Source: CAWHNT01 sp963830775 (GTDB lineage Bacteria; Pseudomonadota; Alphaproteobacteria; Geminicoccales; Geminicoccaceae). Taken from it: DNA of 64,000 nucleotides. The notes beneath the pieces are model-generated. The model saw only the letters and a list, made by a program, of their open reading frames with translations, did no database searches and was not told the DNA's origin. Below, in pieces: positions 41,500 to 51,657 of this stretch; position 1 is the stretch's first letter; the number at the start of each line of letters is the position of its first letter. Made by a program: the position numbers and the translations under genes. Location: the NCBI GenBank assembly GCA_963830775.1, contig CAWHNT010000022.1, positions 194,166 through 258,165 of the forward strand, read 5' to 3'.

Positions 41500-41529
41500 C
41501 TTATTCGACCGCCCCCGGCCGCCGGATCA
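41500..41529 (-). promoter_or_regulatory. Candidate ECF (RpoE/ChrR-type) promoter
   Basis: On the minus strand TGATCC (41529-41524) is followed after 18 bases by AATAAG (41505-41500). TGATCC is the -35 box of Rhodobacter RpoE-dependent promoters, and a TAAG-type -10 fits from memory of that group. It points at the sigma factor gene 74 bases downstream, consistent with autoregulation. Confidence 0.6.
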
Positions 41530-41530
41530 T

Positions 41531-41548
41531 CGCAATCTTACGATTGCG
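41531..41548 (-). terminator. Small hairpin after the receiver gene
   Basis: CGCAATC and GATTGCG form a perfect 7-base stem with a 4-base loop, 17 bases past the TAA of the receiver gene. There is no T-run, so termination would be weak. It also touches the -35 box of the sigma-factor promoter, so a regulatory role is possible. Confidence 0.35.
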
Positions 41549-41564
41549 TGAGCTGCACCTGCCA

Positions 41565-42212
41565 TTATTTCGCGGCGTTGTCGCGCAGCATCGCCACGAT
41601 GCCGGCACCCAGGGCCAGAAGGAGGGCCGAGCCCAGGCCCGTGGCCACGGCCGAGAAGAACTTGAGCTTCGCCGTCTCCCAGCCGCGGGCGAGACGGATC
41701 GCCATCCGCAGGCCCTCCTCGTCCTCCAGTCCCAGGCGCTCGATCAGGTGGTCGACCGCCCGGGTGACCGCACCGTCGGCCATCTGCCTCGCCGCGCGCT
41801 CGACCTCGGCCAGGAGCTCCGTCCGATGCGCCGTCACCGTCTGGTGGAACATCTGGTGCTGCTGGAGGATGGCCTTGAGCAGGCTGAAGCCGGCCCCTTT
41901 GTCGTGGAGATGGGCCGCACCCAGCGCGTCGAGCTGCCGGCGGAGCGCCTCGGTGAGGCCACCCGTGCTGACCACGATCGGGGTTTGGCCCGCGATCGCC
42001 TGCAGGGTCTGGAGCGTGTGCACGCCCTCGGAATCCGGCAGGTTCAGGTCGGCCACGATGACGTCCGGCCGCCAGCTCGGATGAGTGAGCACGCTCAGGC
42101 CGTCGCTCAGGGTCGCGACGACCCTGACCTCATAGCGCCCGGACAGCTCGCGCTGCAGGGCCAGGGCTTCCAGCGTGTTGTCTTCGAGCAGGAGCACGCG
42201 CACCGGCGCCAT
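41565..42212 (-). CDS. Receiver-domain protein with C-terminal membrane helix
   Basis: Protein of 215 residues. The N-terminal 120 residues form a response-regulator receiver: acidic pair in LLLEDN, phospho-acceptor Asp in VIVADLNLPDSEG, Thr in VVSTGG and Lys in HDKG. No DNA-binding output follows. Instead there is a helical linker with ETAKLKFF and one predicted transmembrane helix near the C-terminus (FSAVATGLGSALLLALGAGIVAML). A receiver tethered to the membrane from its C-terminus is unusual. No kinase gene is adjacent. It stands alone between the ECF pair and the threonine dehydratase gene. Confidence 0.8.
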   Translation of the reverse strand: MAPVRVLLLEDNTLEALALQRELSGRYEVRVVATLSDGLSVLTHPSWRPDVIVADLNLPDSEGVHTLQTLQAIAGQTPIVVSTGGLTEALRRQLDALGAAHLHDKGAGFSLLKAILQQHQMFHQTVTAHRTELLAEVERAARQMADGAVTRAVDHLIERLGLEDEEGLRMAIRLARGWETAKLKFFSAVATGLGSALLLALGAGIVAMLRDNAAK

Positions 42213-42221
42213 CTCCAGTTC

Positions 42222-42252
42222 GGCGGGAGGAGCTCCCGCCGGAAATGGCGGG
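42222..42252 (-). promoter_or_regulatory. Two mutually exclusive hairpins in the leader of the receiver gene
   Basis: On the minus strand GGCGGGAG pairs perfectly with CTCCCGCC across a 3-base loop (42222-42240), and the same GGCGGG can pair with CCCGCC upstream across a 6-base loop (42235-42252). Both lie within 40 bases of the ATG. The overlap would allow a switch in the mRNA leader; this is inferred from pairing only. Confidence 0.35.
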
Positions 42253-42271
42253 TGGATTCCAGCGGACTGCG

Positions 42272-42300
42272 ATCATAGCGCAGTGGGGGACGGCCGCAAA
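42272..42300 (-). promoter_or_regulatory. Candidate housekeeping promoter of the receiver gene
   Basis: On the minus strand TATGAT (42277-42272) lies 17 bases after TTTGCG (42300-42295), about 60 bases before the receiver ATG. The -10 is good and the -35 is weak. Confidence 0.3.
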
Positions 42301-42320
42301 GAAAAAAATCCTACTCTAGG

Positions 42321-43547
42321 TCAAGGCCCCGAGCTGTCGCCGGGCCCGAGCTGGTCCGCCGTGAAGCCGGCCGCGGCAAGGGCGGCGGCGATCTCGTCCG
42401 CGTGGCTGCCGCCACGCACCTCGATCGTGAAGTCGATGTCGGTGAGCTTGACCGAGAGCTTGGAGAACGCCCGCTGGTGGACCACGTCGACCACGTTGCC
42501 GCCGGCCTCGCCGATGATGCTGGCGATCTGGGCCAGGCTGCCCGGGCTGTCCGGCACGCCCACGCGCAGGCGGACGAGGCGGCGGGTGCGGACGAGGCCG
42601 CGCAGGATGACGGCGCTCAGCAGCCGGCTGTCGATGTTCCCGCCGCAGACGATGAGGCCGACCTTGCGGCCCCTGAACCGCTCGGGATAGCTCATCAGCG
42701 CCGCAAGGCCCGCGGCACCGGCACCCTCGGCCACCGTCTTCTCGACCTCGAGCAGGAGCAGGATCGCGGCCTCGATCGCCCCCTCCTCGACCAGCAGCAC
42801 CTCGTGGACGAGACGCTCGATGATCGGCAGGGTCAGGCCGCCCGGCTCCTTGACGGCGATGCCTTCGGCAATGGTGGGCCCACCGGCCTGTGCCGGCGCG
42901 CCGCGCAGGCGCCGCTCGACCGACGGGTAGAGGGCGGCCTCGACGCCGACGATCTCGATCCCGGGCTTCAGCGCCTTGGCGGCGGTGGCGATCCCGGCAA
43001 TGAGGCCCCCGCCGCCGATGGGCACGATCAGCACCTCGAGCTCGGGTGCTGCCGCCAGCATCTCCAGCGCCACCGTACCCTGGCCCGCGATCACCGCCTC
43101 GTCGTCGAAGGGATGGATGAAGGTGAGCCCTTCCTCCTCGGCCAAGGCGTGCGCCCGCACCGCCGCCTCGTCCACGCCTTCCCCTTCGAGGAGGACGCGG
43201 GCGCCCAGGCGACGCGTGTTCTCGACCTTCACGAAAGGGGTGAAGGTCGGCATGACGATGGTGGCCGGGATGCCGAGCCGCCGCGCATGGTAGGCCACGC
43301 CCTGGGCGTGGTTGCCGGCCGACATGGCGATCACGCCCCGGCGCCGTGCCTCTTCGGGCAGCTGCACCAGCCTGTTGTAGGCGCCGCGGTCCTTGAACGA
43401 GGCCGTGTATTGCAGGTTCTCGCGCTTCAGCCAGACCTCGGCACCGGTGATCTCGGAGAGTGTGCGCGAGAGGTCGCAGGGCGTGCGCTCGATCTGTCCC
43501 TCGAGGCGGCGTGCCGCAGCCTCGATGTCGGCCAGCGTGACGGTCAT
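42321..43547 (-). CDS. ilvA: Threonine dehydratase (threonine ammonia-lyase) with ACT domain
   Basis: PLP enzyme of 408 residues converting threonine to 2-oxobutanoate for isoleucine synthesis. The PLP Lys is in TASFKDRGAYN, MSAGNHAQGVAYHA and PIGGGGLIAGIA are conserved, and a single ACT-type domain forms the C-terminus (VGVPDSPGSLAQIASIIGEA). The 400-residue, one-ACT form is intermediate between TdcB and long IlvA. ATG 43547 overlaps the argC stop (ATGA). The same frame stays open upstream into argC, but only because of an insertion there. Confidence 0.9.
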   Translation of the reverse strand: MTVTLADIEAAARRLEGQIERTPCDLSRTLSEITGAEVWLKRENLQYTASFKDRGAYNRLVQLPEEARRRGVIAMSAGNHAQGVAYHARRLGIPATIVMPTFTPFVKVENTRRLGARVLLEGEGVDEAAVRAHALAEEEGLTFIHPFDDEAVIAGQGTVALEMLAAAPELEVLIVPIGGGGLIAGIATAAKALKPGIEIVGVEAALYPSVERRLRGAPAQAGGPTIAEGIAVKEPGGLTLPIIERLVHEVLLVEEGAIEAAILLLLEVEKTVAEGAGAAGLAALMSYPERFRGRKVGLIVCGGNIDSRLLSAVILRGLVRTRRLVRLRVGVPDSPGSLAQIASIIGEAGGNVVDVVHQRAFSKLSVKLTDIDFTIEVRGGSHADEIAAALAAAGFTADQLGPGDSSGP

Positions 43548-44588
43548 GGGAAGAGCGGCCGCTGGCCCAGCCCTGTCCGCTCGTCGAGGCCCAGCATGAT
43601 GTTCATGTTCTGGATCGCCTGACCCGAGGCACCCTTCACGAGATTGTCCAGCACCGAGACGATGATCGCCTCGCCCGGGATGCGGCTCGGGTGGACGCCG
43701 ATCAGGCAGAGATTGGTGCCGCGGACATGCCGCGTCGCCGGCATGGTCTTGAACGGCAGGAGGTGGACGAAGGGCTCGCCGGCATAGGTTTCCGAGAGGG
43801 CCGCGTGCAGGCCGGCGGGCTCGACGCCAGCCGAGAGGCGGACATAGATCGTGGCCAGGATGCCGCGGCTCATCGGCATCAGATGCGGGGTGAAGGTGAC
43901 CCGGACGGGACTGCTCGGTGAAGTCGCTGAGGCACTGCTCGATCTCGGGCGTGTGCCGGTGGGTGGCGACCCCGTAGGCGTTGATGCCCTCGGCCACCTC
44001 CGTGAACAGGCTCCCCTGCTTGGCGTCGCGCCCGGCTCCGCTGACGCCGGACTTGGCGTCGATGATGATGCCCGCTGTCTGGATCAGCCGGCGCCGGAGG
44101 AGCGGGATCAGGGGCAGCTCGGCCGTGGTGGTGTAGCAGCCGGGGTTGGCGACGAGCCACGTGCTCCGGACGGCCTCGCGATAGTGCTCGCTGAGGCCGT
44201 AGACCGCGTCCCGCTGCTGCTCCAGCGCCTGGTGCGGATGGCCGTAGGTCTGCTCGTAAAGGGCGGGATCGCGGAGCCGGAAGTCGGCCGAGAGGTCGAC
44301 CACCTTGGGCCCGCGCGGCAGGTCGCGGATGATGGTCTGCGTCGTGGCGTGCGGCAGGCAGCAGAACACGACATCGAGCGCGCCCACGTCGACATCGTCG
44401 ATCTTCACCAGGGGCGGCAGGTCGTAAGGGGCCAGCTGCGGCCACACCTCTGCCACCGCCTTGCCGGCCTGGCGCTCGGCGGTGAGGGCTCGGATCTCGG
44501 CCAGGGGGTGATCGCCCAGCAGGCGCAGCAGCTCCGCACCGGTGTAGCCGCTGGCTCCGAGAATCCCGATCCGCACCCGCTCGGCCAT
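43544..44588 (-). CDS. argC: N-acetyl-gamma-glutamyl-phosphate reductase, one frame break
   Basis: NADPH-dependent arginine biosynthesis enzyme of about 347 residues. The N-terminus VRIGILGASGYTGAELLRLL is the nucleotide-binding motif and the catalytic Cys is in ANPGCYTTTAELPL; GVSGAGRDAKQGSLF and PHLMPMSRGILATIY are conserved. One extra base near 43910 separates LSDFTEQ from VRVTFTPHLMP. It starts at ATG 44588 and ends on the threonine dehydratase ATG. Confidence 0.93.
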
Positions 44589-44711
44589 CGCACTGCTCCA
44601 GAAAGGTCAGGGAGGATATGGACCATCGGGCCCGCCGGCCCAAGCGGGTTGCAGAACGCCTGGAGAGTTAGCTAAGCTAGCTAGGGTCGACGTGAGTGGA
44701 GAAACTGGTCG

Positions 44712-44987
44712 GTGCTTACTGTGAACATGCATGAGGCCAAGAGCCAGCTATCCAAGCTGGTGGACGCCGCCCTTGCAGGTGAGGAGGTGGTGATAGCGCG
44801 AGCGGGCAAGCCGGCCGTGCGCCTCATACCGGCTGACGCGCTTCCCGGCCGCAAGCTCGGCAAGCTCGCCGGCACGGTTCCCGATGGGGTCCTGGATGCG
44901 CTGCTCGCCCCGCTGCCGGACGAGGTGATCGACTCCTTCTACGAGCCGAACCTGCCCGAGCTGAGCGCAGCCCGAAAGCGCGCATGA
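44712..44987 (+). CDS. Phd/YefM-type antitoxin
   Basis: Antitoxin of 91 residues. VLTVNMHEAKSQLSKLVDAA and GEEVVIARAGKPAVRLIP match the DNA-binding half of Phd/YefM proteins; the remaining tail would wrap the toxin. I choose the GTG at 44712 because the family begins with such a V-N-x-H-E-A-K strand. The repeated GCTAGCTAAGCTAGC-like bases just upstream (near 44670) may be its own operator. The stop overlaps the toxin ATG (ATGA). Confidence 0.88.
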   Translation: MLTVNMHEAKSQLSKLVDAALAGEEVVIARAGKPAVRLIPADALPGRKLGKLAGTVPDGVLDALLAPLPDEVIDSFYEPNLPELSAARKRA

Positions 44988-45362
44988 GCCTGCTCGTCGA
45001 CACCAACATCGTGATCAACGCTCATCATCGGCCTCACTTGCTGTCGGCCGAGGTGACGAAGCTGCTGCAAGGTCGATCCCAAGTACGGTTCAGCGCCGCC
45101 GTTCCCTGGGAGATCGCGGTCAAGGCCAAGCTCGGCAAGTTTCCTTACCCTATGCGAGCCGCTCCTCGCGACATTGCGGGAGGAGCACTTTCACGAGCTG
45201 CCGATCACGGCCGCCCACGGCATCGAAGCGGGCATGCTGCCGCTGCATCATCGCGATCCCTTCGACCGTATCATGATCGCGCAGGCGCGCATGGAGCGCC
45301 TGACACTGGTCACCGCTGATCGACTTCTCGCCGCGTACGAGGTCGATCTTCTGCTCACGTGA
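44984..45362 (+). CDS. PIN-domain (VapC-like) toxin, one frame break
   Basis: Predicted ribonuclease toxin of about 125 residues. The acidic PIN residues are visible: Asp in SLLVDTNIVINA, Glu in VPWEIAVKAKLGK, Asp in HRDPFDRIMIAQA and Asp in LVTADRLL. One extra base near 45160 separates PYPMRA from LLATLREEHFHELP. With the break corrected it is a normal-length PIN toxin of the Phd-associated subtype. Confidence 0.87.
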
Positions 45363-45390
45363 GCAACTCATCGTGTGAAGGCGCACCGCC

Positions 45391-46668
<1,278 letters not shown>

Positions 46669-46700
46669 GCCCCCCGCTTGCGGGCCGGCCGCCCATCCCT

Positions 46701-47333
46701 ATGATCCGCGCCGAACTGCACCTCAAGCCCGCCGCCAGGACCATGCTCGCCCGCGACCACGCCGCCCCTCGCCGCCTCGTCGACCAGTTCTGGCCCGCCG
46801 GTGCCGGCCCCGTCCGCCTCGCCGTGCTGGCCCTGTTCGGCAGCCTGCTGCTCACCGTCTCGGCCAAGGTCCAGGTGCCGTTCTACCCGGTGCCGATGAC
46901 GCTGCAGACGCTGGTGGTCTTCCTGCTCGGCATCGCCTACGGACCGCGCCTGGCCTTCGCCACCGTGGTCTTCTACCTCGCGCAAGGTGCGGTCGGCCTG
47001 CCGGTATTCGCCGGCACGCCCGAGAAAGGCATCGGCCTCGCCTACATGATCGGCCCGACGGGCGGCTATCTCGTGGGCTTCGCGGCTGCGGCTGCTGTGG
47101 CCGGCTGGGTGGCCGAGCGCTCGCGCGGGGTCCTGACGACGGCCCTCGGCATCGCCGCCGCGACCGCCACGATCTACGTCCTGGGCGCCGGCTGGCTCGC
47201 GACCATGGTCGGCGTGGAGAAGGCGGTAGCACTCGGCGTCGTGCCCTTCCTGCTCGGCGACGTGGTCAAGCTGGCCCTGGCGACGGCGCTGGCCGAGGTG
47301 GGGCTCAGCCGGCTGCGGCTCCCCGCCGCCTGA
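46701..47333 (+). CDS. bioY: BioY biotin transporter substrate-binding subunit
   Basis: Inner-membrane S component of an ECF-type biotin transporter, about 210 residues, six helices. AKVQVPFYPVPMTLQTLVVF, LAQGAVGLPVFAG and IGPTGGYLVGF are signature phrases. I use ATG 46701; ATG 46743 is an alternative. No bioM/bioN or ecfAT genes are in view, so it is either a lone BioY or uses distant energising subunits. Confidence 0.93.
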   Translation: MIRAELHLKPAARTMLARDHAAPRRLVDQFWPAGAGPVRLAVLALFGSLLLTVSAKVQVPFYPVPMTLQTLVVFLLGIAYGPRLAFATVVFYLAQGAVGLPVFAGTPEKGIGLAYMIGPTGGYLVGFAAAAAVAGWVAERSRGVLTTALGIAAATATIYVLGAGWLATMVGVEKAVALGVVPFLLGDVVKLALATALAEVGLSRLRLPAA

Positions 47334-47343
47334 CGGATCGGCC

Positions 47344-48301
47344 TTGCCGCGCATCCTGCGGCCCACGGCGGCCGCGATCGATGAGGCGGCACGAGCCCTG
47401 CTTGATCGCCGGCTGGTCGCCTTCCCGACCGAGACGGTCTATGGCCTGGGCGGCCTTGCGAGCGACGGCGAGGCTGTCGCCAGCATCTACAGCGCCAAGG
47501 GGCGACCGGCCCACAATCCGCTGATCCTGCACGTTGCGGACACCAGCGCGGCCCGCCTTCTCGGCTCCTTCGATCAACGCGCGGAGGCCGTAGCCAGCGC
47601 CTTCTGGCCCGGTCCCCTCACCCTCGTACTGACCCGCTTGCCGGGCGCCGGTGTCGCATCCGGAGCGACGGCCGGGCTCGGCACCGTGGCCATCCGGGTG
47701 CCGTCGCACCCCGTCGCCCAGGCTCTGCTCGATGCGGTCGCGGCACCTGTAGCCGCACCGAGCGCCAATCCATCCGGCAGGGTCAGCCCGACCACGGCGG
47801 AGCACGTAGCCGCCGATCTCGGCGAGGCCGTAACGCTCGTCCTCGACGGTGGCCCGTGCCCGGTCGGCCTTGAGAGCACCGTGGTCGATCTCTCCGGCGA
47901 GCGGCCGCGCCTCCTGCGCCCCGGTGGCCTGCCGCGCGGGCGGCTCGTCGACCCTACTTGGCGATCTCGAAGAGGCTACGGATGCGGAGCGTCCGACATC
48001 CCCTGGCCAACTCGCGAGTCACTATGCCCCAGGACTCCCTGTGCGCCTGGATGCGACCGATGCGGCGCCGGACGAGGCTTTGCTGGCCTTCGGACCCGAT
48101 ATCCCACCGGGCGCAATGGTGGTCCGCAACCTGAGCCCGACCGGCGATCCCGACGAAGCCGCGCGCAACCTGTTCGCCATGCTCCGCGAGCTCGACCGCA
48201 GCGGCGCCGTGCGGATCGCGGTCATGCCGATCCCGGGCGATGGCCTGGGCGAGGCCATCCGCGACCGCCTCCGCCGCGCCGCGGCACCGCGCCCGGGCTG
48301 A
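47344..48301 (+). CDS. sua5: L-threonylcarbamoyladenylate synthase (Sua5 type), one frame break
   Basis: Enzyme for the t6A tRNA modification at position 37, about 318 residues from a TTG start. The YrdC/Sua5 core shows FPTETVYGLGG, SIYSAKGRPAHNPLILHV, SANPSGRVSPTTAEHV and GLESTVVDLSG. A C-terminal Sua5 domain follows (SPGQLASHYAPGLPVRL). One extra base near 47950 separates GLPRGRLV from LLGDLEEATDAE. It begins ten bases after bioY and is probably co-transcribed with it. Confidence 0.9.
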
Positions 48302-48376
48302 GGCACCTCGCCGGCACGGGAGTTGCTTTTCGAGGGCGCTCGCTTACCGTGACACCAGGGCTTCGGGAGGACAGGC

Positions 48377-49363
48377 ATGCGGATCCAGCTCGCTGCGGCA
48401 GCGCTGGCATTTCTGGCCGGCGTCGGCGGTGCCTCGGCTCAGGACTTCCAGCCGGCCGTCATCTTCGACATGGGCGGCAAGTTCGACAAGTCGTTCAACG
48501 AGGCGGCCTATAACGGGGCCGAGAAGTTCAAGAGCGAGACCGGCATCTCCTATCTCGAGTTCGAGGTCACCCAGGAGGCGCAGCGCGAGCAGGCCATGGA
48601 GCGCATGGCCGGGCGCGGTGCCAACATCGTGGTCGTCGTGGGCTTCCAGAACGCGACGCCGCTGGAGAAGATCGCCAAGGACTATCCCGATACCAAGTTC
48701 ACGATCATCGACAGCGTGGTCGACCTGCCCAACGTGCAGTCGGTGACCTTCAAGGAGCATGAGGGCAGCTTCCTCGTCGGCATGGCCGCGGTCATGGCGA
48801 GCAAGACCGGCAAGGTCGGCTTCGTCGGCGGCATGGACATCCCGCTGATCCGCAACTTCCAGTTCGGCTACGAGCAGGGCGTGAAGCACGCCAGCGGCAG
48901 TGCCTCCGTCCTCGCCAACTATACCGGCACCACGCCTGCCGCCTGGAACGACCCGGCCCGCGGCGGCGAGCTCGCGATCGGCCAGTTCGACCAGGGTGCG
49001 GACGTGGTCTATGCCGCCGCCGGTGCCACCGGCCTGGGCGTGCTGCAGGCGGCGGCCGACAAGGGCAAGCTGTCGATCGGCGTCGACAGCAACCAGAACC
49101 ACCTCCACCCCGGCAGCGTGCTGACCTCGATGCTCAAGCGCGTCGACGTCGCCGTCTACAAGGCGTTCAAGGGTGCCCAGGACGGCACCTGGCAGGCCGG
49201 TGCGCAGAGCCTGGGCCTGAAGGAGGACGGCGTCGGCTACGCGCTGGACGAGAACAACCGCCAGCTCATAACGCCCGACATGGAGAAGAAGCTGGAAGAG
49301 GCGAAGGCCGCCATCATCGCCGGCCAGCTCGAGGTCAAGGACTACTACTCGACCCAGAAATAG
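48377..49363 (+). CDS. BMP-family nucleoside-binding protein
   Basis: Periplasmic receptor of 328 residues, with signal peptide ending GGASA. It belongs to the BMP/PnrA (Med) family that binds nucleosides: FDMGGKFDKSFNEAAYNGAE, VTFKEHEGSFLVG, KVGFVGGMDIPLIRNF and GVDSNQNHL are typical. GGGAGGACAGGC before the ATG is a good ribosome site. It is the first gene of the nucleoside uptake and salvage operon, and its stop overlaps the ATPase GTG by one base (TAGTG). Confidence 0.93.
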   Translation: MRIQLAAAALAFLAGVGGASAQDFQPAVIFDMGGKFDKSFNEAAYNGAEKFKSETGISYLEFEVTQEAQREQAMERMAGRGANIVVVVGFQNATPLEKIAKDYPDTKFTIIDSVVDLPNVQSVTFKEHEGSFLVGMAAVMASKTGKVGFVGGMDIPLIRNFQFGYEQGVKHASGSASVLANYTGTTPAAWNDPARGGELAIGQFDQGADVVYAAAGATGLGVLQAAADKGKLSIGVDSNQNHLHPGSVLTSMLKRVDVAVYKAFKGAQDGTWQAGAQSLGLKEDGVGYALDENNRQLITPDMEKKLEEAKAAIIAGQLEVKDYYSTQK

Positions 49364-50913
49364 TGGCGGTGGCCGCCGGAGCCGCAGCGCCAGCGAGCAC
49401 ACAGCCGCCGGCGATCGAGCTGCGTGGCATCAGCAAGCGCTTCGGTGCCGTCCAGGCCAACCGCGACATCAACCTCAGCGTCGCCGCCGGCACCATCCAC
49501 GGGATCGTGGGCGAGAACGGTGCCGGCAAGTCGACGCTGATGAACATCCTCTACGGCTACTATCAGGCCGATAGCGGGCAGATCCTGGTCGACGGCGAGG
49601 AGCGGACGATCCGCGGTCCGCAGGACGCGATCCGGGCCGGGATCGGCATGGTCCACCAGCATTTCATGCTGGTGGAGCCGTTCACCGTGCTGGAGAACCT
49701 GCTCCTCGGCGCCGAGGGCGGCCTTACCTTGCGCGCCGGAATCGAGCGCGCCCGGCGCGAGATCCAGGAGATCGAGCGCGAGTACGGGCTGGAGGTGCCG
49801 CTCGACGCCCGTATCGCCGACCTTCCTGTGGGCGTGCAGCAGCGGGTCGAGATCCTGAAGGCCCTCTTCCGCCGCGCCCACATCCTGATCCTGGACGAGC
49901 CCACGGGCGTGCTCACGCCCCAGGAGGCCGACCATCTCTTCCGGATCCTGCGCAACCTGAAGGCACAGGGCCGCACGGTGGTCCTGATCACGCACAAGCT
50001 GCGCGAGATCATGGCCGCCACCGACAATGTCAGCGTCATGCGCCGCGGCGAGATGGTGGCGCACCGGCGCACCGCGGCCACCAGCCGCGAGGAGCTGGCC
50101 GAGCTGATGGTCGGCCGCCACGTGCTCCTGCGGATCGAGAAGGCACCCGCACGCCCACGCGAGCCGGTGCTCGAGGTGCGCCACATCGAGGTCCGCGACG
50201 ATCAGGGCGTGGCACGGGTCAAGGATGTGAGCTTCGACGTCCGTGCCGGCGAGATCGTGGGCATCGCCGGCGTCGCCGGCAACGGCCAGACCGAGCTCCT
50301 GGACGCGCTCTCCGGCATCCGCCGCCCGTCCCGCGGCGAGATCATGGTGCGCGGGGTCCGGGTGGAGAACCCGGCCCAGGCGCGCGTGCAGAAGCTGGCC
50401 CACGTGCCGGAAGACCGCCTCCGCATGGGCCTGGTGCAGGGCTTCCCGGCCTGGGAGAACGCCATCCTCGGCTACCAGGTCAGCGACGAGTACGCGAAAG
50501 GCGGCTTCCTGCGCCGCCTGCGCATCATCCGTCTCTGCCGCGACTGGATGGCCGGCTACGACGTCCGCCCCCAGGAACCGATGCTGGAAGCCACCTCCCT
50601 CTCCGGCGGCAACCAGCAGAAGCTCGTCATCGCCCGCGAGCTGGAGCACGACCCCGACCTCCTGCTCGTGGGCCAGCCCACCCGCGGCGTCGATATCGGC
50701 GCCATCGAGTTCATCCACAGGCGCCTCGTCGCCATGCGCGACCAGGGCAAGGCCGTCCTCCTCGTCTCCGTCGAGCTCGACGAGATCCTCTCCCTCTCCG
50801 ACCGCATCCTGGTCATGTTCGACGGCCGGATCACGGGCGAGCTGAAGTCGACGGAGGCGGACGAGAGGCAGGTGGGGCTGCTGATGGCGGGGGTCACGAA
50901 GGAGGCGGCCTGA
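49363..50913 (+). CDS. Nucleoside ABC transporter ATPase (dual domain)
   Basis: Fused two-domain ATPase of 516 residues, the layout of BMP-linked nucleoside and ribose transporters. The first domain has Walker A GENGAGKSTLM and ILILDEPTGVLTPQEAD; the second has the degenerate Walker A region GVAGNGQTELLDALSG, signature SLSGGNQQKLVIARE and LLVGQPTRGVDIGA. The frame is intact from a GTG start. Downstream permease genes are separated from it by about 780 bases holding a toxin-antitoxin pair. Confidence 0.93.
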   Translation: MAVAAGAAAPASTQPPAIELRGISKRFGAVQANRDINLSVAAGTIHGIVGENGAGKSTLMNILYGYYQADSGQILVDGEERTIRGPQDAIRAGIGMVHQHFMLVEPFTVLENLLLGAEGGLTLRAGIERARREIQEIEREYGLEVPLDARIADLPVGVQQRVEILKALFRRAHILILDEPTGVLTPQEADHLFRILRNLKAQGRTVVLITHKLREIMAATDNVSVMRRGEMVAHRRTAATSREELAELMVGRHVLLRIEKAPARPREPVLEVRHIEVRDDQGVARVKDVSFDVRAGEIVGIAGVAGNGQTELLDALSGIRRPSRGEIMVRGVRVENPAQARVQKLAHVPEDRLRMGLVQGFPAWENAILGYQVSDEYAKGGFLRRLRIIRLCRDWMAGYDVRPQEPMLEATSLSGGNQQKLVIARELEHDPDLLLVGQPTRGVDIGAIEFIHRRLVAMRDQGKAVLLVSVELDEILSLSDRILVMFDGRITGELKSTEADERQVGLLMAGVTKEAA

Positions 50914-50991
50914 GGCCGTGGCATGGTTGACGGTGCGGAGCCGCCGTCAGCATCCTCAGCGACAGGCGCTATTCCTGGAGCATCCGTTCCT

Positions 50992-51246
50992 ATGGACGCT
51001 CCTCAAGCTTGGCGAGCGAGGGCAGCTGTCGCTCCCCGCTTCTATCCTCAGTGAGCTCAGGCTTGAGCCCGAGACCGATGCTTACTGCTGAGTTGACCCC
51101 AGATGGTGCGATCCTCCTTCGGCCAGCCGTAGATGATCTAATCGAGATTTATGACGATGAACGGCTGGCAGAGTTCGAGGAGGAGAACCGCCTCACCGAT
51201 GAGGAAGTACGGCGTCTGGAGCAACTGCTCGGAAAGCGATGCGTGC
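50992..51246 (+). CDS. AbrB/MazE-type antitoxin, at least two frame breaks
   Basis: Read across small breaks, the protein runs MDALKLGERGQLSLPASILS then LRLEPETD then LTAELTPDGAILLRPAVDDL and ends RLEQLLGKR, about 80 residues. The first part is the swapped-hairpin AbrB/MazE DNA-binding domain and the acidic C-terminus (RLAEFEEENRLTDEEV) is a typical toxin-binding tail. The breaks lie near 51000 and 51080. An imperfect inverted repeat, GGAGCATCC and GGACGCTCC, spans 50977-51002 and could be the operator. The end is uncertain because the antitoxin runs in frame into the toxin. Confidence 0.7.
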
Positions 51247-51657
51247 GGCTCTTTCTAGATGCGAACGTGCTCTTCTCCGTGGCACTTGCGCCACCAGACA
51301 GGTCACATCTCCTGGCCAGCCTCGCCGAAGACAATCGATGCGTGCTCGTGACGTCGAGGTTCGGCGCTGAGGAAGCGCGGCGTAATCTGGCCCTAAAAGC
51401 ATCACACGCCTCAGCTCCGCATGGATACGCTCCTCACCATGACCGTGATCGGTCCTGATCGGGCGAAGTGCTTATCAGCTGGGCCTCCGCACAAGGCCTG
51501 CCGCATAAGGATGCCCCACTTCTGGCAGCTGCCGTCGTATCCGGGCGGATCTCTTCGTGACCGGCGACCGTCGACATTCGGCATCTGTTCGGCCGGATAC
51601 TCAAGGCGTGCGCGTGGTTCGGCTGAACGAGGCGGTCAGGCTCGTCATCGAGAGCGG
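51247..51657 (+). CDS. PIN-domain toxin, several frame breaks
   Basis: Reading across about five single-base breaks (near 51400, 51460, 51540, 51580, 51600) gives a normal PIN toxin: VRLFLDANVLFSVALAPPDR, VTSRFGAEEARRNLALK, then ISWASAQGLPHKDAPLLAAA, ADLFVTGDRRH, HLFGRI and GVRVVRLNEAVRLVIE. Conserved acidic residues are present in LDAN, KDAP and TGDRR. The gene could be inactive or only badly sequenced; the preserved protein in all frames favours error. The exact end is uncertain. Confidence 0.65.

Noticed and set aside
42321..44588. A single open frame covering argC and threonine dehydratase, which would look like a 755-residue fusion enzyme.
   Set aside because: The argC C-terminus lies in another frame after one extra base near 43910, and the middle of the long frame is unlike either family. 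They are two genes overlapping by ATGA.
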